From contig CM063106.1 of assembly GCA_031841125.1 (NCBI GenBank), forward strand, positions 14,198,001 through 14,262,000: DNA of 64,000 nucleotides, written 5' to 3'. This document shows, piece by piece, positions 10,912 to 21,561 of this stretch (within the stretch, counting starts at the first letter, position 1; every line of letters begins with the position of its first letter). The notes under the pieces are model-generated. The model saw only the letters and a list, made by a program, of their open reading frames with translations. It was not told where the DNA came from and searched no databases. This DNA comes from Acanthococcus lagerstroemiae. Taxonomy: Eukaryota > Arthropoda > Insecta > Hemiptera > Eriococcidae. Position numbers and translations under genes: made by a program.

Positions 10912-11125
10912 TCTTCTAATTTACTCTCAACTCAAGCCCTGGAATCCGTCCTTTCGAGCATTACTTCAGAGACGTCGGGGGAGGCTGTTAGGGCTGTCTT
11001 AGCCCTCTTCTCATCTTGCCGAAAAATCGGCCTAGGTCGAAATGTAGCGAGTTGCTACGTGGGCTCGACCCCGGCACCTCCGGATTCTGAGTCCAGCGCG
11101 CTATTGACTCGGCCAACCAGACCTT
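10912..11125 (-). mobile_element. tRNA-derived SINE, copy 1, with perfect 15-bp target duplication
   Basis: On the minus strand it begins GGTCTGGTTGGCCGAGT (A-box-like), has a B-box-like GGGGTCGAGCCCAC, and runs into a tail at the left. ACACAATGAAAGCTT is perfectly duplicated at 10897-10911 and 11126-11140, the mark of target-primed insertion. It matches the copy at 47262-47475 throughout. The tRNA-like head most resembles an Arg-type tRNA, but that is uncertain. Confidence 0.85.
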
Positions 11126-11269
11126 ACACAATGAAAGCTTGAAAAGAAAGCTATCACTTTATAACTTTATAATTTAAATGATTAAATGATTCCCCCCCCC
11201 AAAAAAAAAAAAACAAAAAAAAACAAATTATCAACTAAAGTTATATACCATGGAGAATTCAATTTGTAT

Positions 11270-11410
11270 TCCCGAAAGTAATACATTCGGGATAATAATT
11301 CGGGAAATCAATACATTCGGGATAATGGATTCGGGAAATTGGCATATTTGAGAGGAATTTACTAGTGAAAAACATTTTCGGGAAAACAAACATTCGGGAA
11401 AGTGATTTTA
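11270..11410. repeat. Iterated ATTCGGGA motifs beside the MULE right end
   Basis: CATTCGGGATAAT, ATTCGGGAAAT and TTTCGGGAAAA occur seven or eight times in about 140 bases, directly inside the right terminal repeat. The left end has CCCGAA motifs at lower density (9708-9765). Confidence 0.65.
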
Positions 11411-11430
11411 GGAAATTGACAGGGAATGGC

Positions 11431-11530
11431 TTATGGAGCAGAATAATTACTACTGCAGAAGGACCTATTTGGTGTTGATAAGGAATCATACCCTGTACGA
11501 AAATCAAGCTTGCAGCGTAACCACTTTCTC
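11431..11530 (+). repeat. Intronic tandem duplication, copy B, right part
   Basis: GGAGCAGAATAATTACTACT and following sequence continue copy B after the Mutator-like insertion and align with 9186-9290 of copy A (GGAATCATACCCTGTACGAA corresponds to AGGATCATACTCTGTACAAA). Confidence 0.7.
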
Positions 11531-12555
11531 AGACGGGGAAACTACTTTCCCAAGAGAGGAAACTTGAGGCAATACTATAAGTAAGAAAAAGGTCTTGGCT
11601 TTTCTGCTAGTAGATGAGGGCAAATTATTGGCTCAAAGAGGTAATGCCCTTATTTGTCCCTGTCCGTTCTTACGGGGTTGACAAAATTCCGCCTGTCTGA
11701 CCAGTCTATAAGTTTAACTCGGCTTCAAGGGTCTAACTACTACCTGTTTTCAGAAATCAAAACTGGGGCTTATTGCTACTGCTGGTTTGTATCGAACTAC
11801 ATGTAGCTCGTGTAGCTTGTGGTTGGTCATTCATTGAAAATTCTTTCAGAAATAGTTTATAATTCCTAGGACCCTCGAATTTTGAAGATGATGAAATACA
11901 GCTGATCTCAAGCTGTTGGAGGGTTTTCGGGGGTTTTTCGGGTTAAATCTCTATTGAAACAAAAAAGTACGGAAGAAGAACAAAAAGAGAGGTTAGAAGA
12001 ATGGGCGTCTCCCAAGTTTATTAAAAAAAATTTCCGGTTTTTATTTGTTCTTTATTATCAGGCCCTGTGGAAGCTCTAGTTGACTCAGAATAGGAACTAT
12101 TACATTGATCAATGGTTGACAACAAGAGGCCTGCAAGCTGCATCTGGTCGTGACAGTCCCAAATCTCATCCTCGTCATTCTTATTCCCATCATCATCCTT
12201 ATTTTCATCGTGGACCTAGTCTTTATAAGGAATATCAAACAGGATTACAGACGACTAGAATGTCGGACAACGCTTCCTCTCCCCTGAAAGTACATCTTCA
12301 CTCTTTCATCTCTCAATTGATCTGAGTGGGACTATCTTCAAACTCAAACTTTGCCACCTGGTCATCGTAAAAACGTAACAAAATTTTCATTTCCTTACTG
12401 AATTAACTCTCGCTATTGTCGGGCGTAGGTCGAATCGAACACACCCAAAAAATTATATGTAATGTAACAATAAACATCGGGACCATGCACTTTGTTTGCC
12501 TAAAAAGGTTTTGCAATTAATTATCACTCGAAAAGTTAACCTCTGATTACCACCC
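11531..12555. other. Noncoding stretch, nothing recognised
   Basis: Moderate AT content, no splice-bounded exon and no transposon motifs. A CAT/TCC-rich patch near 12170-12210 gives spurious open frames on both strands. Confidence 0.45.
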
Positions 12556-12739
12556 TAGGGCCGCCGAGAAGGGGGGAAGGGTACTTTTCCCCGGGCCCGT
12601 TTTTTTTTAGGGGGCCCGCAGAGTCACAGAAATTATAATTATCAAATAAACAATATGTATACCTTTTTACGAGCAAATAATTTCAGTGTAGGCCTCGCAG
12701 ATTTGTCCCCCGGGCCCGGTTTGGCGCTTGGCGGCCCTG
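12556..12739. mobile_element. hAT-like MITE with AGGGCCGCC ends and perfect 8-bp duplication
   Basis: Ends TAGGGCCGCC and GGCGGCCCTG are inverted repeats, each followed by a GGGCCCGG-type block. TACCACCC flanks it perfectly at 12548-12555 and 12740-12747. It is 184 bp, noncoding, GC-rich at both ends and AT-rich in the middle. Confidence 0.85.
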
Positions 12740-13590
12740 TACCACCCCCTTCTCTTCGCAAGAAAATCATCTATTCCTCCAACGTCACTCTCAAAAGAAA
12801 CAGACAAAGAAGTTTACATTTTTAGTTTTTCAGGTTTCTCTTGGATATCTGTTGACATAGCAAAAATTTAGCTCAGTGCTGAATTGTTGTACCTAAAAAA
12901 TGTCTGAACTGATACCGCCTAACATAATATGCTCGCTATATAATTAACTCTAACATGGGTAAGGGAGGAGAGGGGATTGAAATACTTGTTGCCATTGTTG
13001 TACGTATTATCAATGCAGATTTTAAATGGACTCCCCCCCCCCCCATAAAAAAAAATCAGCGACGCCTCTGTTCATATAATTTTATTCGATTATTGATAAA
13101 ATAAAGTTACTTCTGAAATATTACTTATTGGCCCTCGAACAACTGGTGTGGTATTATTGACTGTTTTTCAAGTGCGACTTTTTGATAAACGGGATAAAGT
13201 GTTCAACTAAAGTCAACTATTTTCGCATTTAAATCGTGTTAAGACACCCTAATTAGGATAAGGTCCCGAGGCGCTCAGCTAGAACGGGAGGGAGACACCT
13301 TCAACACCTACCTATGTATTGCACAAGTTGATCTGTACTAATTTCAACATATTAGTTACCTCACTAATGGGTAATGGCATAGTTTTTCGGGGGGGGGGGA
13401 CAAAAATTAAAAATGTAGGTCAGTAAGCAAAAAATTCTCTCTTTTATTTTTTAAAAGGGATGTAACAAGCAAAAAATGAAGAAAGAGAAGTCCGACCACT
13501 GTATGGGAAGGACATTGTTCTTGGATATTTCTAGGGTCTAGGCGACCGCATTGACGCGCATACCCACGTTCTTATTCCTCCTCTATTGTT
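12740..13590. other. Noncoding stretch, nothing recognised
   Basis: Includes C and G homopolymer runs (13033-13044, 13390-13399). No gene or transposon structure found. Confidence 0.45.
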
Positions 13591-13687
13591 CATTCTCGGC
13601 ATAGCCCGTCCATTCTCGGTGTCGTTCGATTATTCTCGGTGTTGCTCGTACGTTCTCGGTGTCGCTCGGCATTCTCCATGTCGACCT
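13591..13687 (+). repeat. Minisatellite, about 20-nt unit x 5
   Basis: Five units of the type ATTCTCGGTGTCGCTCGTN follow one another with 70-90 percent identity. The array continues directly into a block shared with 44085-44240. Confidence 0.75.
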
Positions 13688-13836
13688 GTCAAAACGTGAT
13701 GGAATGAATGACCGAGTAAGGGGAATACGCAATATCACATCACGATGGTAACGTTTTTCTACAGAACGTTTTCTGCGGAAATTTTCTCTTTTACCTGGCG
13801 AGCCATTTCATATATCCATGTCAAATTGCTCTGTCT
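13688..13836 (+). repeat. Dispersed repeat, copy 1 (pair with 44085-44240)
   Basis: Shares GAATGACCG, GGAATACGCAAT, TCACGATGGTAACG, TGGCGAGCCATT and CATATCCATGTCAAA in the same order as 44085-44240. The class of the element is unknown. Confidence 0.7.
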
Positions 13837-15559
13837 AATGTGGGCAACACGTACAGCGGCAGTAAGTTAATAATCAGCCAGCCCCAGCTTTAACGTTTGA
13901 CCCGGAAAGAGGTAAAATTGTACGCGTGGGCTACTTTTAGCTTCTATACATATTTTTCGCAACAATGTTGCCGCTTCGGGGTAAATATGGCGACGTGCTG
14001 ACATCCCGTACACCAGTCAGCATCCGAAAATCCGGCATCATTTCACGAAGTCCATTAAAATAGCCGATCGGTTTCGAGGGTATTTAGCAGTCCGCGTTAT
14101 TTTCGTTTTTCTCTACGTGATTTATCATTTTTTTGACCACGCGACCTGCGCTGTCTGCTGTGTATGTATGTAAATTTATTGTAAATCCAGTGTCAATGTC
14201 AACACTCGATTCCCTTGAATTTTCTATGCAAGAAATTTTTTTAGTTTGAAGGATCTTGTCTTGTCGCGTTCGCAACAATACGCGATAAAGAATGTTTTGT
14301 TTCACTTTTCGTCGATTCGATGAAATTTACTGTGTGAGGTTAAATAATGCAGACATTTTTATGAGTACGTAGGCAAACTAATAACCAAGTTAGTATACAT
14401 CGGTATGTTAGTGTGAACTGTGAAGACCTCCGGGTTCGTAAGTCTTTCACGTATGTAAATTGCCGCTCAGGTCAAATGTTTCCGTAGCATGCGGTTTGAG
14501 TTTGACGTGCGGCCGCCTAATGCACCACGCTATTTCTTTTTCTGAGTGCAGCCGGCGACCTAGCAACATGTGATTGTCCATGTTCGCCTTTTTTTTTTTT
14601 TTCCCATAAACTCAGCCGTAACGGGTTCCAGTAACTGACGCAATTGAAAGCATTTTGTAGGAATGCAGTAAAGTAATTGAAAGATCAATTATGAAAACAA
14701 CCACAGAGTTTTGAAATTTTGGCTCCGCCGGATCCCAAATACGAATAATGTGAGGTTGGTAAAAAACGGTCATATGTTTCGAAATTACTGTTGATATTTT
14801 TTTCATTATTAATGTGTTGGAGACTTATGTCAGATGTACCCCTCAATACGAAAGATTACTATTTTCGGCAACTTGACAAGGAGATATGAATATCCAAAAA
14901 AATTGATCCAAGCTGGGTACTTTACCTTATCATTCACTTATCGTTCTCGAAATTCTTCCTGCTGAATTCTGGAATTAGCCGTCTGTTTATACTGTAATAA
15001 TTTATTCGGTATCTGGTAAAAAATTTCTATGTTCAAAATGTAACTTTTATCTCACCAAAATTGTCATGAAAATGAAAGGTTAGCATGCTTCTGGTTTCTA
15101 CTGGTCTTTCCAACTCAATTTGTTATAAAGTTTTTTTATGGCGTTTCAAAAGATGAGCTATATTGTTTTCTTACATTCGCTGATTTGAGATTCGACCACC
15201 TAACACTGTGATTAATATACACATGTAGCCAAGATACAAACATTTACATGATTCAATATACTGTAGATTTTTATTCAAATATTGTGCATAGAACTGTTGA
15301 TTTTACATAATTTTTTCTCCAATTTTAATTCCAAAATATAAGAAAACCAAGTAATTTGCCCCTTCAGTTTTTCATGGTAGGGCAACTTATGTCGTGTAAA
15401 AAGTTTCTGTAGATATTCTCAAATATTAGTGCAATTTATGGCAAAGAAAAAAATAATTTTTTTTTCCACCTATTACCGTTTGTGTTGGCAGACAGAGTAC
15501 TATAGAGCGCCACCAGAGTTGCTTCGATCGGTGAGTGGCACTTCATAACCTTCCCTATC
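13837..15559. other. Noncoding stretch, nothing recognised
   Basis: A moderately CpG-richer part (13840-14600) passes into AT-rich DNA. Open frames are under 75 codons with no recognisable content. A T/C run lies at 14588-14602. Possibly an unseen 5' exon, but I cannot support one. Confidence 0.4.
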
Positions 15560-15745
15560 ACTAAAATTCGTTAAAGTTTAGTTAGGACTCATCATTAAGC
15601 TTCCATGTTCGGACTTGTTAAGACTCATTGAAGACATTCAAAAACTCACTTGAGCTTGTACAAACCTTTTACAGATATGATGATTTCGTTAAAACTCAGT
15701 GACACTCATAAGAACTAAATAAGACTTTCAAGACTTATCCAGACC
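15560..15745 (+). repeat. Degenerate 10-11-nt array (AAGACTCATTN type)
   Basis: GGACTCATCATT, GGACTTGTTA, AGACTCATTGA, AGACATTCAA, AAACTCACTTG and so on recur at 10-12 nt spacing to AGACTTTCAAGACTTATCC. Same type as arrays at 20150, 34826, 39285, 39930, 40365, 40910, 43760, 45520 and 46685. Confidence 0.6.
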
Positions 15746-16989
15746 AGTGGAGTCCGAAGGTTTTCTGAAGAGGAGGAGGAGGACACGCAAAGGAAATACT
15801 GTATTTTACTTGAAAAAAAGCGTCGCTATATCAATTTTTGACGTTATAAACAGGAAAAAGTTGCATCTGTTTGAAAAAGCTCACGAGTATGTTAATTTGT
15901 CCTATCCAGGGCAGATGGGAATCCAAAATTCCACCAATTCCATTATATCAGCCAAATTTACTGGACTATGTTTCTTTTTTTCCCCTACGAAATCTACATT
16001 AATCTCAAACTCGCAATTGTACTGGCCCTGCAGCCCAATTTTTAGAGTTGTGATGGTCCATCAGAAAACTATTCCTCTCATTCAAGTTTAAATGTATTTT
16101 TTGAAATTGGGCGGAGACGACAAATTATACTTTTTACCTCCTGTGTACAATCTCCCATGCCACTTACCATAATCTTTAGAGACCCGTTGGAAAGGCATCT
16201 AGACTCGTTCAGACCTCGTTTTCTCTAAAGAGAGTAAAATTTAGAAATTTTTTTTTTAATTTTAAATCCGGCGGATTTTGCCTAACACCCAACTGGAAAA
16301 TGGGAAAATGATACGCTTTTTCTATTTGGCTTGCTAAGCATAATTTATAATATTGCAGTTAGTATTGCTGATTTCATCTCCCCCCCCCCCTTCTCAAAAA
16401 CATATTCTTGGCGCCAGTTGCACATGACGAGTCTCTCACAAAGTTTGGCGTCGTATGGAAACAAAGAGAACAATTGGCAAGAAAAATAATAAACTGCCAT
16501 TAAGCCGAATTATATGTATTGGAAGTACGCTTCTTCTTTCTTTCTTCTGTAATTAATAATGCGGCTTAAGCCATGACCAGCTCAATAAAACAGGTATTAA
16601 TGAATCAATGAATCAATGAAAACGAGTTTACAAAAAGCTGTTCTTTCGCACATTCTGATAGCTGACACATGGACGGAAATAATCCAACGGTATCAGGCGT
16701 TCGCCAGTATCGTTTTCCGAATTTCATGGCAAACGTTAACCTCAACGTACCTACGCCGGCCTATAATCGAATAATTATTTTCATGGACAAACATAAACAT
16801 GACCCATAGTCCGAACGTATTTTCAAGAAGCGCTATTTCCGTACGTCTACGAAATGGTCCCACCTGAATATCTAAGAACGCGAAGTTTGAATGAAATTCG
16901 ACGAAAGATGGGTCTAATGATTTAAGTTGAACTTTGAATGGAACTAAAAGATCCACCTCCACCCTCAAGGAGGGAGCTCGAACCGTCCA
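15746..16989. other. Noncoding stretch, nothing recognised
   Basis: A 114-codon open frame at 15747-16091 has low-information composition and no recognised motif, so I do not call it. A short ATGAATCA triplication is at 16599-16620 and a C run at 16379-16390. Confidence 0.4.
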
Positions 16990-17370
16990 TCAATTTTGAA
17001 ATTTCAGATGGAAAGTCATCAAACGAAACATCGTGGGTCTCTGATTTCGAATACCGCATCAGATTTTATATCGGCTCCCCTCTAGAGCCCCAAATTCGAA
17101 AAAGTACAAAATTAACTTGAAATAGAAAATCAAACAAAAAAATCGAAATAGGGGTTATCTAGGTCTCTGATTTAAAATACCGCATCCAATTTTTGTCTCT
17201 ACCTTGTCTGGGGCTCCAAATTCGGGAAAAAAGGGGCAAAAATGACTTGAAATGAAAATCAAACAAGGAATCGAAACAAGGGTTTTATGGGTCGCAGATT
17301 TTGAATATCAGATTAGACTATATACATCCGATCTCGATTTGTGCCCTGAAATCCAAATTTAACCCCTTCA
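16990..17370 (+). repeat. Tandem repeat, about 127-bp unit x 3
   Basis: GGGTCTCTGATTTCGAATACCGCATC near 17034 recurs as AGGTCTCTGATTTAAAATACCGCATC near 17160 and GGGTCGCAGATTTTGAATATC near 17289, periods about 126 and 129. Each unit also carries GGGGCTCCAAATTCG and ACTTGAAAT..AAAATCAAAC. The inverse of its core (AATCAGAGACC) resembles the AATCAGCGACC core of the arrays at 18590, 48980, 54640 and 57290. Confidence 0.75.
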
Positions 17371-18589
17371 AATGGGTCACTCCGACTTTTTTTTTCGGAG
17401 GTAGGTGAAATTTATTCACCCCAAAACTAAACCTTAGCACTTGAAGATGCCCGCCTGTCTTGTCTCAATAAAAATAAATCGTGACACACTTTGATGTAGT
17501 GTTTTGATAGTTTCATTGCTCTAAGTTAAAAGTTGATTTCCTCAATTTCAATCCAAAAATTGGAATTTTGGGAGCTAAATTGAGATAGATCCCAGGATCT
17601 GGTTTCATGAAATTAGCGTCTCAAGAACCCCGCCGTCCAATATTTTGTTCAATTTTTTCGGCAAATCAAACTGGTTAAAGAGGAATTGAAAATTTGAGAA
17701 ACAACCGGGGTCGAATCGGGAATCTGATTAAATTTTCAAACATATAGATACTCGTACAAAAAACCATTATTTCAGCACTTTATTTGATTTTTCAAGTTGG
17801 GTCAATCAGGAAAGAGCGAGTTTCCTCCCTCTTCGTGGATCTAATTCAAATGCTTGTCGTTTTGGAAACAAAAAATGCGTTTTTTTGGGGAAACAAAAGA
17901 AAAACTTTTTCTGACCCAAATTGGAAATCTAACTGACGCAACTTAAAAAATTAAACAAACCGTCGAACATCGACACCACGTTTTTTTGGGACATTAATTT
18001 TGGATAACTGTTAATATTGGTTTCCAGCTCTATTTAAGTCTCCTAAATTTCAGTATCTCACTTGACATGAGTAAAATTTCATATAAATTCAACAGATGAT
18101 CAAAGAGAAAAAACAAAGATGGTTGTTCTTTTCCCAGGAACGAGAGAACTCTTTTCGATCGATCATTCTGAAGACTTCGTCATTTTCTTTGTGGCGGATT
18201 GATCTTTTCCTCTCCTGAATAGGAAGGCAAGAAGAGAACATTTTAAGCGAGAAAAAAGTTGTCCCCTCCCATTTCTTGAAAGACCACATTCCTTTTTTCC
18301 TCGAGGAAATAATTTTCACTTCCCACGATGAAAGGTATGAAATTCCTCCATTGGGGGAAGGAAAAGGACAATTTACTGGCAAAAGACTTCTCAATCAAGG
18401 TAGGGAAGGGGTAATTTTTTCTCTTCTTTCAATTAATGAAAATTTTTCATTCTTTGAAAAATAACGAAGTTTCTTTTCAAGAAACAAAAAGACAACTATC
18501 CCGACTGGGAAAACTTTTGTTAATTTTTTTATTCGCATCAGTTTTGCGAATTTTAAAAGAGTCAAACTTGGAATGTAGAGCCATAATCA
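17371..18589. other. Noncoding stretch, nothing recognised
   Basis: AT-rich with many short A and T runs. A 101-codon minus frame at 18089-18394 is compositionally simple and overlaps a plus frame. Neither is supported. Confidence 0.4.
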
Positions 18590-19190
18590 GGATAATTTAA
18601 TTTTCCAAATTAATGACACGAAAACCCCGAACTCCTACACATCGTTCAAGTATTCCAGAAAAGGCAAATTGGTTCCTTCACTGGAAGGAGAGGCTTGACT
18701 TTGAGACTAAGGGCTCAGATTAATCTGGTTAAATTTTTGAACGTGGCAACCCAAAAACCCTGGATTTAGACACTTCCTTCGATTTTTTAAATTGAACCAA
18801 TTTTGCCCATTAGAAATGGGTCAACTTAGAAGTTCAAATCGAATTTGGATCAAAAATATGACTGAGCTTTTGAAATCTGCAATCCCAAAAACCCTTATTT
18901 TAATACCTTATTCAATATTTTTTCCCCTTTTTCCGAATTGGGGCCCCATGTGGGGTCGGATCAAAAATCTGATGCAATGCTCAAAATCAGCGACTCAGAA
19001 AATCATCGAACCGATTCTTTGTTTGATTTCCTACTATACAAATTGATTTTGTATTTTTTTTCCAATTTGAAGTCTCCAGTGGATTTTCGAATCCAAAATC
19101 AGCGACCCAAAAGACCTTACTTAGATGTTGTTGTTTTTTTTAATACTTTTCCATTCAAAATTCTAAAGTTGATGGTACGTTTGAGTTCCT
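18590..19190. repeat. Degenerate array of the 125-130 bp AATCAGCGACC unit
   Basis: Phrases such as GGCAACCCAAAAACCCTGG, GCAATCCCAAAAACCCTTAT, AAAATCAGCGACTCAGAAAA and AAAATCAGCGACCCAAAAGA recur at roughly 110-150 nt with heavy decay between them. Treated as an old member of the same family as 48980-49315. Confidence 0.5.
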
Positions 19191-19221
19191 GTGGGGGGAG
19201 GGGCAGTTAAAATTAAAGTTC

Positions 19222-19720
19222 AATTAAATTACTGGTCTTTCCCGGTTTATGTATGGAGCTGAGATGTATACAATCAGAGCCCAAGATAGACGTAGAATCG
19301 AGACCTTTGAGATGTTGGTATACAGGCGGATATTGGCGGTGGCCTGGTCTGCAGAAAGAACAACTCGTTCTTGGCAGAGCTGGGAGTAAAACAGCAGCTG
19401 AATATGGGTCAAGTGCTTATAAAATTTTTCCGACACACCGTGCGCCATCCAGGCGATAATTTAGGAGATTGTCAGTCGAAAGGAAAACAGAAGGCCGAAG
19501 AATGCGAAGTCGGTCACCTAAACGATGAGTAAACCAACTAAGTGAATGCTGTGGTCGGTCCTTAGGAGCAGTGGTCCTAGACCCATCTTTCGTCCAATTT
19601 CCATCCGACTTCGAGTTCTGTAGTTATTCAGATGTGATCATTTCGTGGAAGACCCTGCGCACCTACAGGTGGTCCAGAGTTCACAACCATATACACGCGG
19701 TGCCTTACCAGAAAACATCA
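19222..19720 (+). mobile_element. Non-LTR retrotransposon 3' coding relic
   Basis: The plus frame from about 19250 reads YGAEMYTIRAQDRRRIETFE, then MLVYRRILAVAWSAERTN, then LAELGVKQQLNMGQ and FFRHTVRHPGDNL after a frameshift. This is the region after the reverse transcriptase in many insect APE-type elements (YG.E.WT...IE.FE...YRR.L...W..R). From about 19560 to 19720 the opposite strand shows MMFSGKAPRVYGCELWTT, a second small fragment in the other direction. Both are broken. Confidence 0.65.
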
Positions 19721-20149
19721 TGCGGAAACGAGAAACTTGTAAATTAAAACTGCAAATATTTTGTTCGCCGACTATTTTTTTTATTTTTTTTTTTCAAATT
19801 CGTTCGTCAATACGGGTCGGCAACTGGTCGCTGAAATCGCGGGTGCGGCATCGCATCGGCACCGACACCGACATGCGTCCACAAAATTTACGATCACGCA
19901 CGTTTGCGTCTTTGCTTCGGCGGCTGCACGCGCCCTCTTTAAACAAATTATGTCTCCGCGAATGCTCGCCAGTCCGAACTGACGAGATGTTGAAGATTTA
20001 CAATCATAAGTGGACTAAAAAGCGCGAATTTGTAGTCCAACCTTACACGTGCACGTTGCGAACTTATGGTTAGGGGAAATAAGGAAAAATTTATTGTCGT
20101 ACAACAGGGCCTGACCTATTATCGGGTCAGCTGATTGCTGCTACGATAT
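19721..20149 (+). other. CpG-richer segment with open frame, unassigned
   Basis: 19790-20000 is notably CpG-rich, with a short GGCACC/GACACC run near 19855-19872. A 142-codon frame (19645-20073) spans it but begins in retrotransposon sequence and has no recognised domain. Possibly part of an unseen exon or a promoter; not supported further. Confidence 0.25.
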
Positions 20150-20400
20150 TCAGACTACGTTAAGACTCATTCTGATTATGTAATAATGGACTATAAGGCT
20201 TGATCAGGGCTCTCTGGGACTTATTAAGACTCGTTCATTCACTCGGCTGCCCTTGGAACTACTATGAGACTCACGGTCCTCTTTGAAACTCATTCGGATT
20301 TACAACTCATGCATAGTCTGCTGGTAGTTATTCAACTACCCTCAGGAAACTTTCAGACTCCTTGTATCCTATGAGGCCTATTCGGTGAAACTTATAGGTA
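20150..20400 (+). repeat. Degenerate 10-11-nt array (AAGACTCATTN type)
   Basis: TTAAGACTCATTCTGATTATG, GGACTTATTAAGACTCGTTC, TGAGACTCACGG, AAACTCATTCGGATT and similar phrases recur at about 10-12 nt or multiples of it. Confidence 0.55.
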
Positions 20401-20862
20401 CTTGAAACAAATAAAAGGTCAACAGAACACTACTTATTCTAATGTTTTTTACGTGCATTTTATTTATTTGTCGTAAAAAGAAAGAAGTATCATTTCCCTG
20501 GTGAAAAAGTACGGGGTACGAAAGAATTTTAAAGGGAAGTTACCCTTCATATTATATAGCTCTTACTTGAAAATAAATTGGTGTTGGATCTGGGTTTTCA
20601 GCTTCATAAGCAAAAATCAATGGGGGAAAAAAACACGAAAAAAATAGTTTCTTGAGCGTTTAGGTATAAGCCACCACTCTAAAAATGCTGAAAATTGGCA
20701 TAAACGTAGAGAATACATTGAGAAATATTTGCAAATTAAAATTTTTTATCAGCTCAAAAATAACGGCGTGGGCGCCATTTTGAAAACTTTAAAAGCGATT
20801 TTGGAAGTAAAAAAAAAAAACAGAAAAACATTTCAAAAATTTGGTTGTATTTATACTGGGAG
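20401..20862. other. Noncoding stretch, nothing recognised
   Basis: AT-rich; no motif, exon or terminal repeats found. Confidence 0.45.
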
Positions 20863-20870
20863 CCTTCACC

Positions 20871-21150
20871 CAGTGGCGTAGTCAGGGGGACTAAGGGGGC
20901 GAATGCCCTCAAGACACCTGAAATTGAATGTAAAATATTATGCAAAACTGAGCAATCTTTGAAACGCGTTTTTTCGAAAATTTTTTGCTCGAGGAATAAT
21001 TTTACCTTCATTTTCTTAAAATAGTTCCCTCATATCGGCGATTTTTAAAAAATACCTCAATTTTTGACCTTTTCCCCCTTGAAAATCTTACTTTGCTCCC
21101 TCCCCCGCCTCCGCCCCGCCCCCTTTGGAGAAATCCTGGCTACTCCACTG
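20871..21150 (+). mobile_element. hAT MITE, CAGTGGCGTA family, copy 2, perfect 8-bp duplication
   Basis: Begins CAGTGGCGTAGTCAGG and ends CCTGGCTACTCCACTG. It is flanked on both sides by CCTTCACC (20863-20870 and 21151-21158), the 8-bp duplication of hAT elements. 280 bp, no coding capacity, interior homologous to 10497-10731. Confidence 0.92.
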
Positions 21151-21345
21151 CCTTCACCTATAGAAATAATGCCCAAGATAGAGCTGAAAGAGTGAAAATC
21201 ATATATTTCGAGGCCACACACCTCTAGAGGGGGGTGGGATTGTAACGATTGGCTCTGAAATTTCCTTTTACCACTGCAATAGAGGACTGAAAAAAATGTT
21301 GAGAAAATCGACTTAGGCCGATTCACCTATCTTACCCTGCTGCAG

Positions 21346-21561
21346 CTTTTGAAACATCACGTCCTAAACTACTACTATCTACTGTACACTGTGATCAGGT
21401 GTGTCTAGAAGCAGTTTCCCTTGAAATCCGTAAAATGAAATTTCCGACTTGAGAACACATTTTGTGCTGTAGGGCGAAATTCACTTTTCCGACATATGGT
21501 ACCTTTTCACAAATCGCCTCACAACTGGTAAAAGTACGCTTAATCCTTCTCCCCTTCCCAA
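21346..21561 (+). repeat. Dispersed repeat, copy 1 (pair with 35496-35713)
   Basis: About 215 bases align with 35496-35713 at high similarity, including CTACTGTACACTG, GTGTCTAGAAGCAGTTTC, AGGGCGAAATTCACTTTTCC and ATGGTACCTTTTCACA. No inverted termini or duplication seen, so both copies may be fragments of something longer. Confidence 0.8.

Larger units (their letters stand above)
9667..11430 (-). mobile_element. Mutator-like (MULE) transposon, deleted derivative
   Basis: Terminal inverted repeats of about 80 bp: the left end reads GCGTTCCCCGCCAATTTCCT, and the right end read inward reads GCCATTCCCTGTCAATTTCC, with similarity continuing through the CCCGAAAACGTTTTTCAC block. It sits inside copy B of the intronic duplication, so the empty site can be read from copy A. 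Inside is a minus-strand relic of a FLYWCH-finger MULE transposase, a hAT MITE (10497-10731), a SINE (10912-11125) and iterated ATTCGGGA motifs beside the right end. The DDE catalytic core is absent, so the element cannot encode active transposase. The target duplication is not clear. Confidence 0.75.

Noticed and set aside
13591..13687. CRISPR array
   Set aside because: Units are contiguous 20-nt repeats without unique spacers, in a eukaryotic context.
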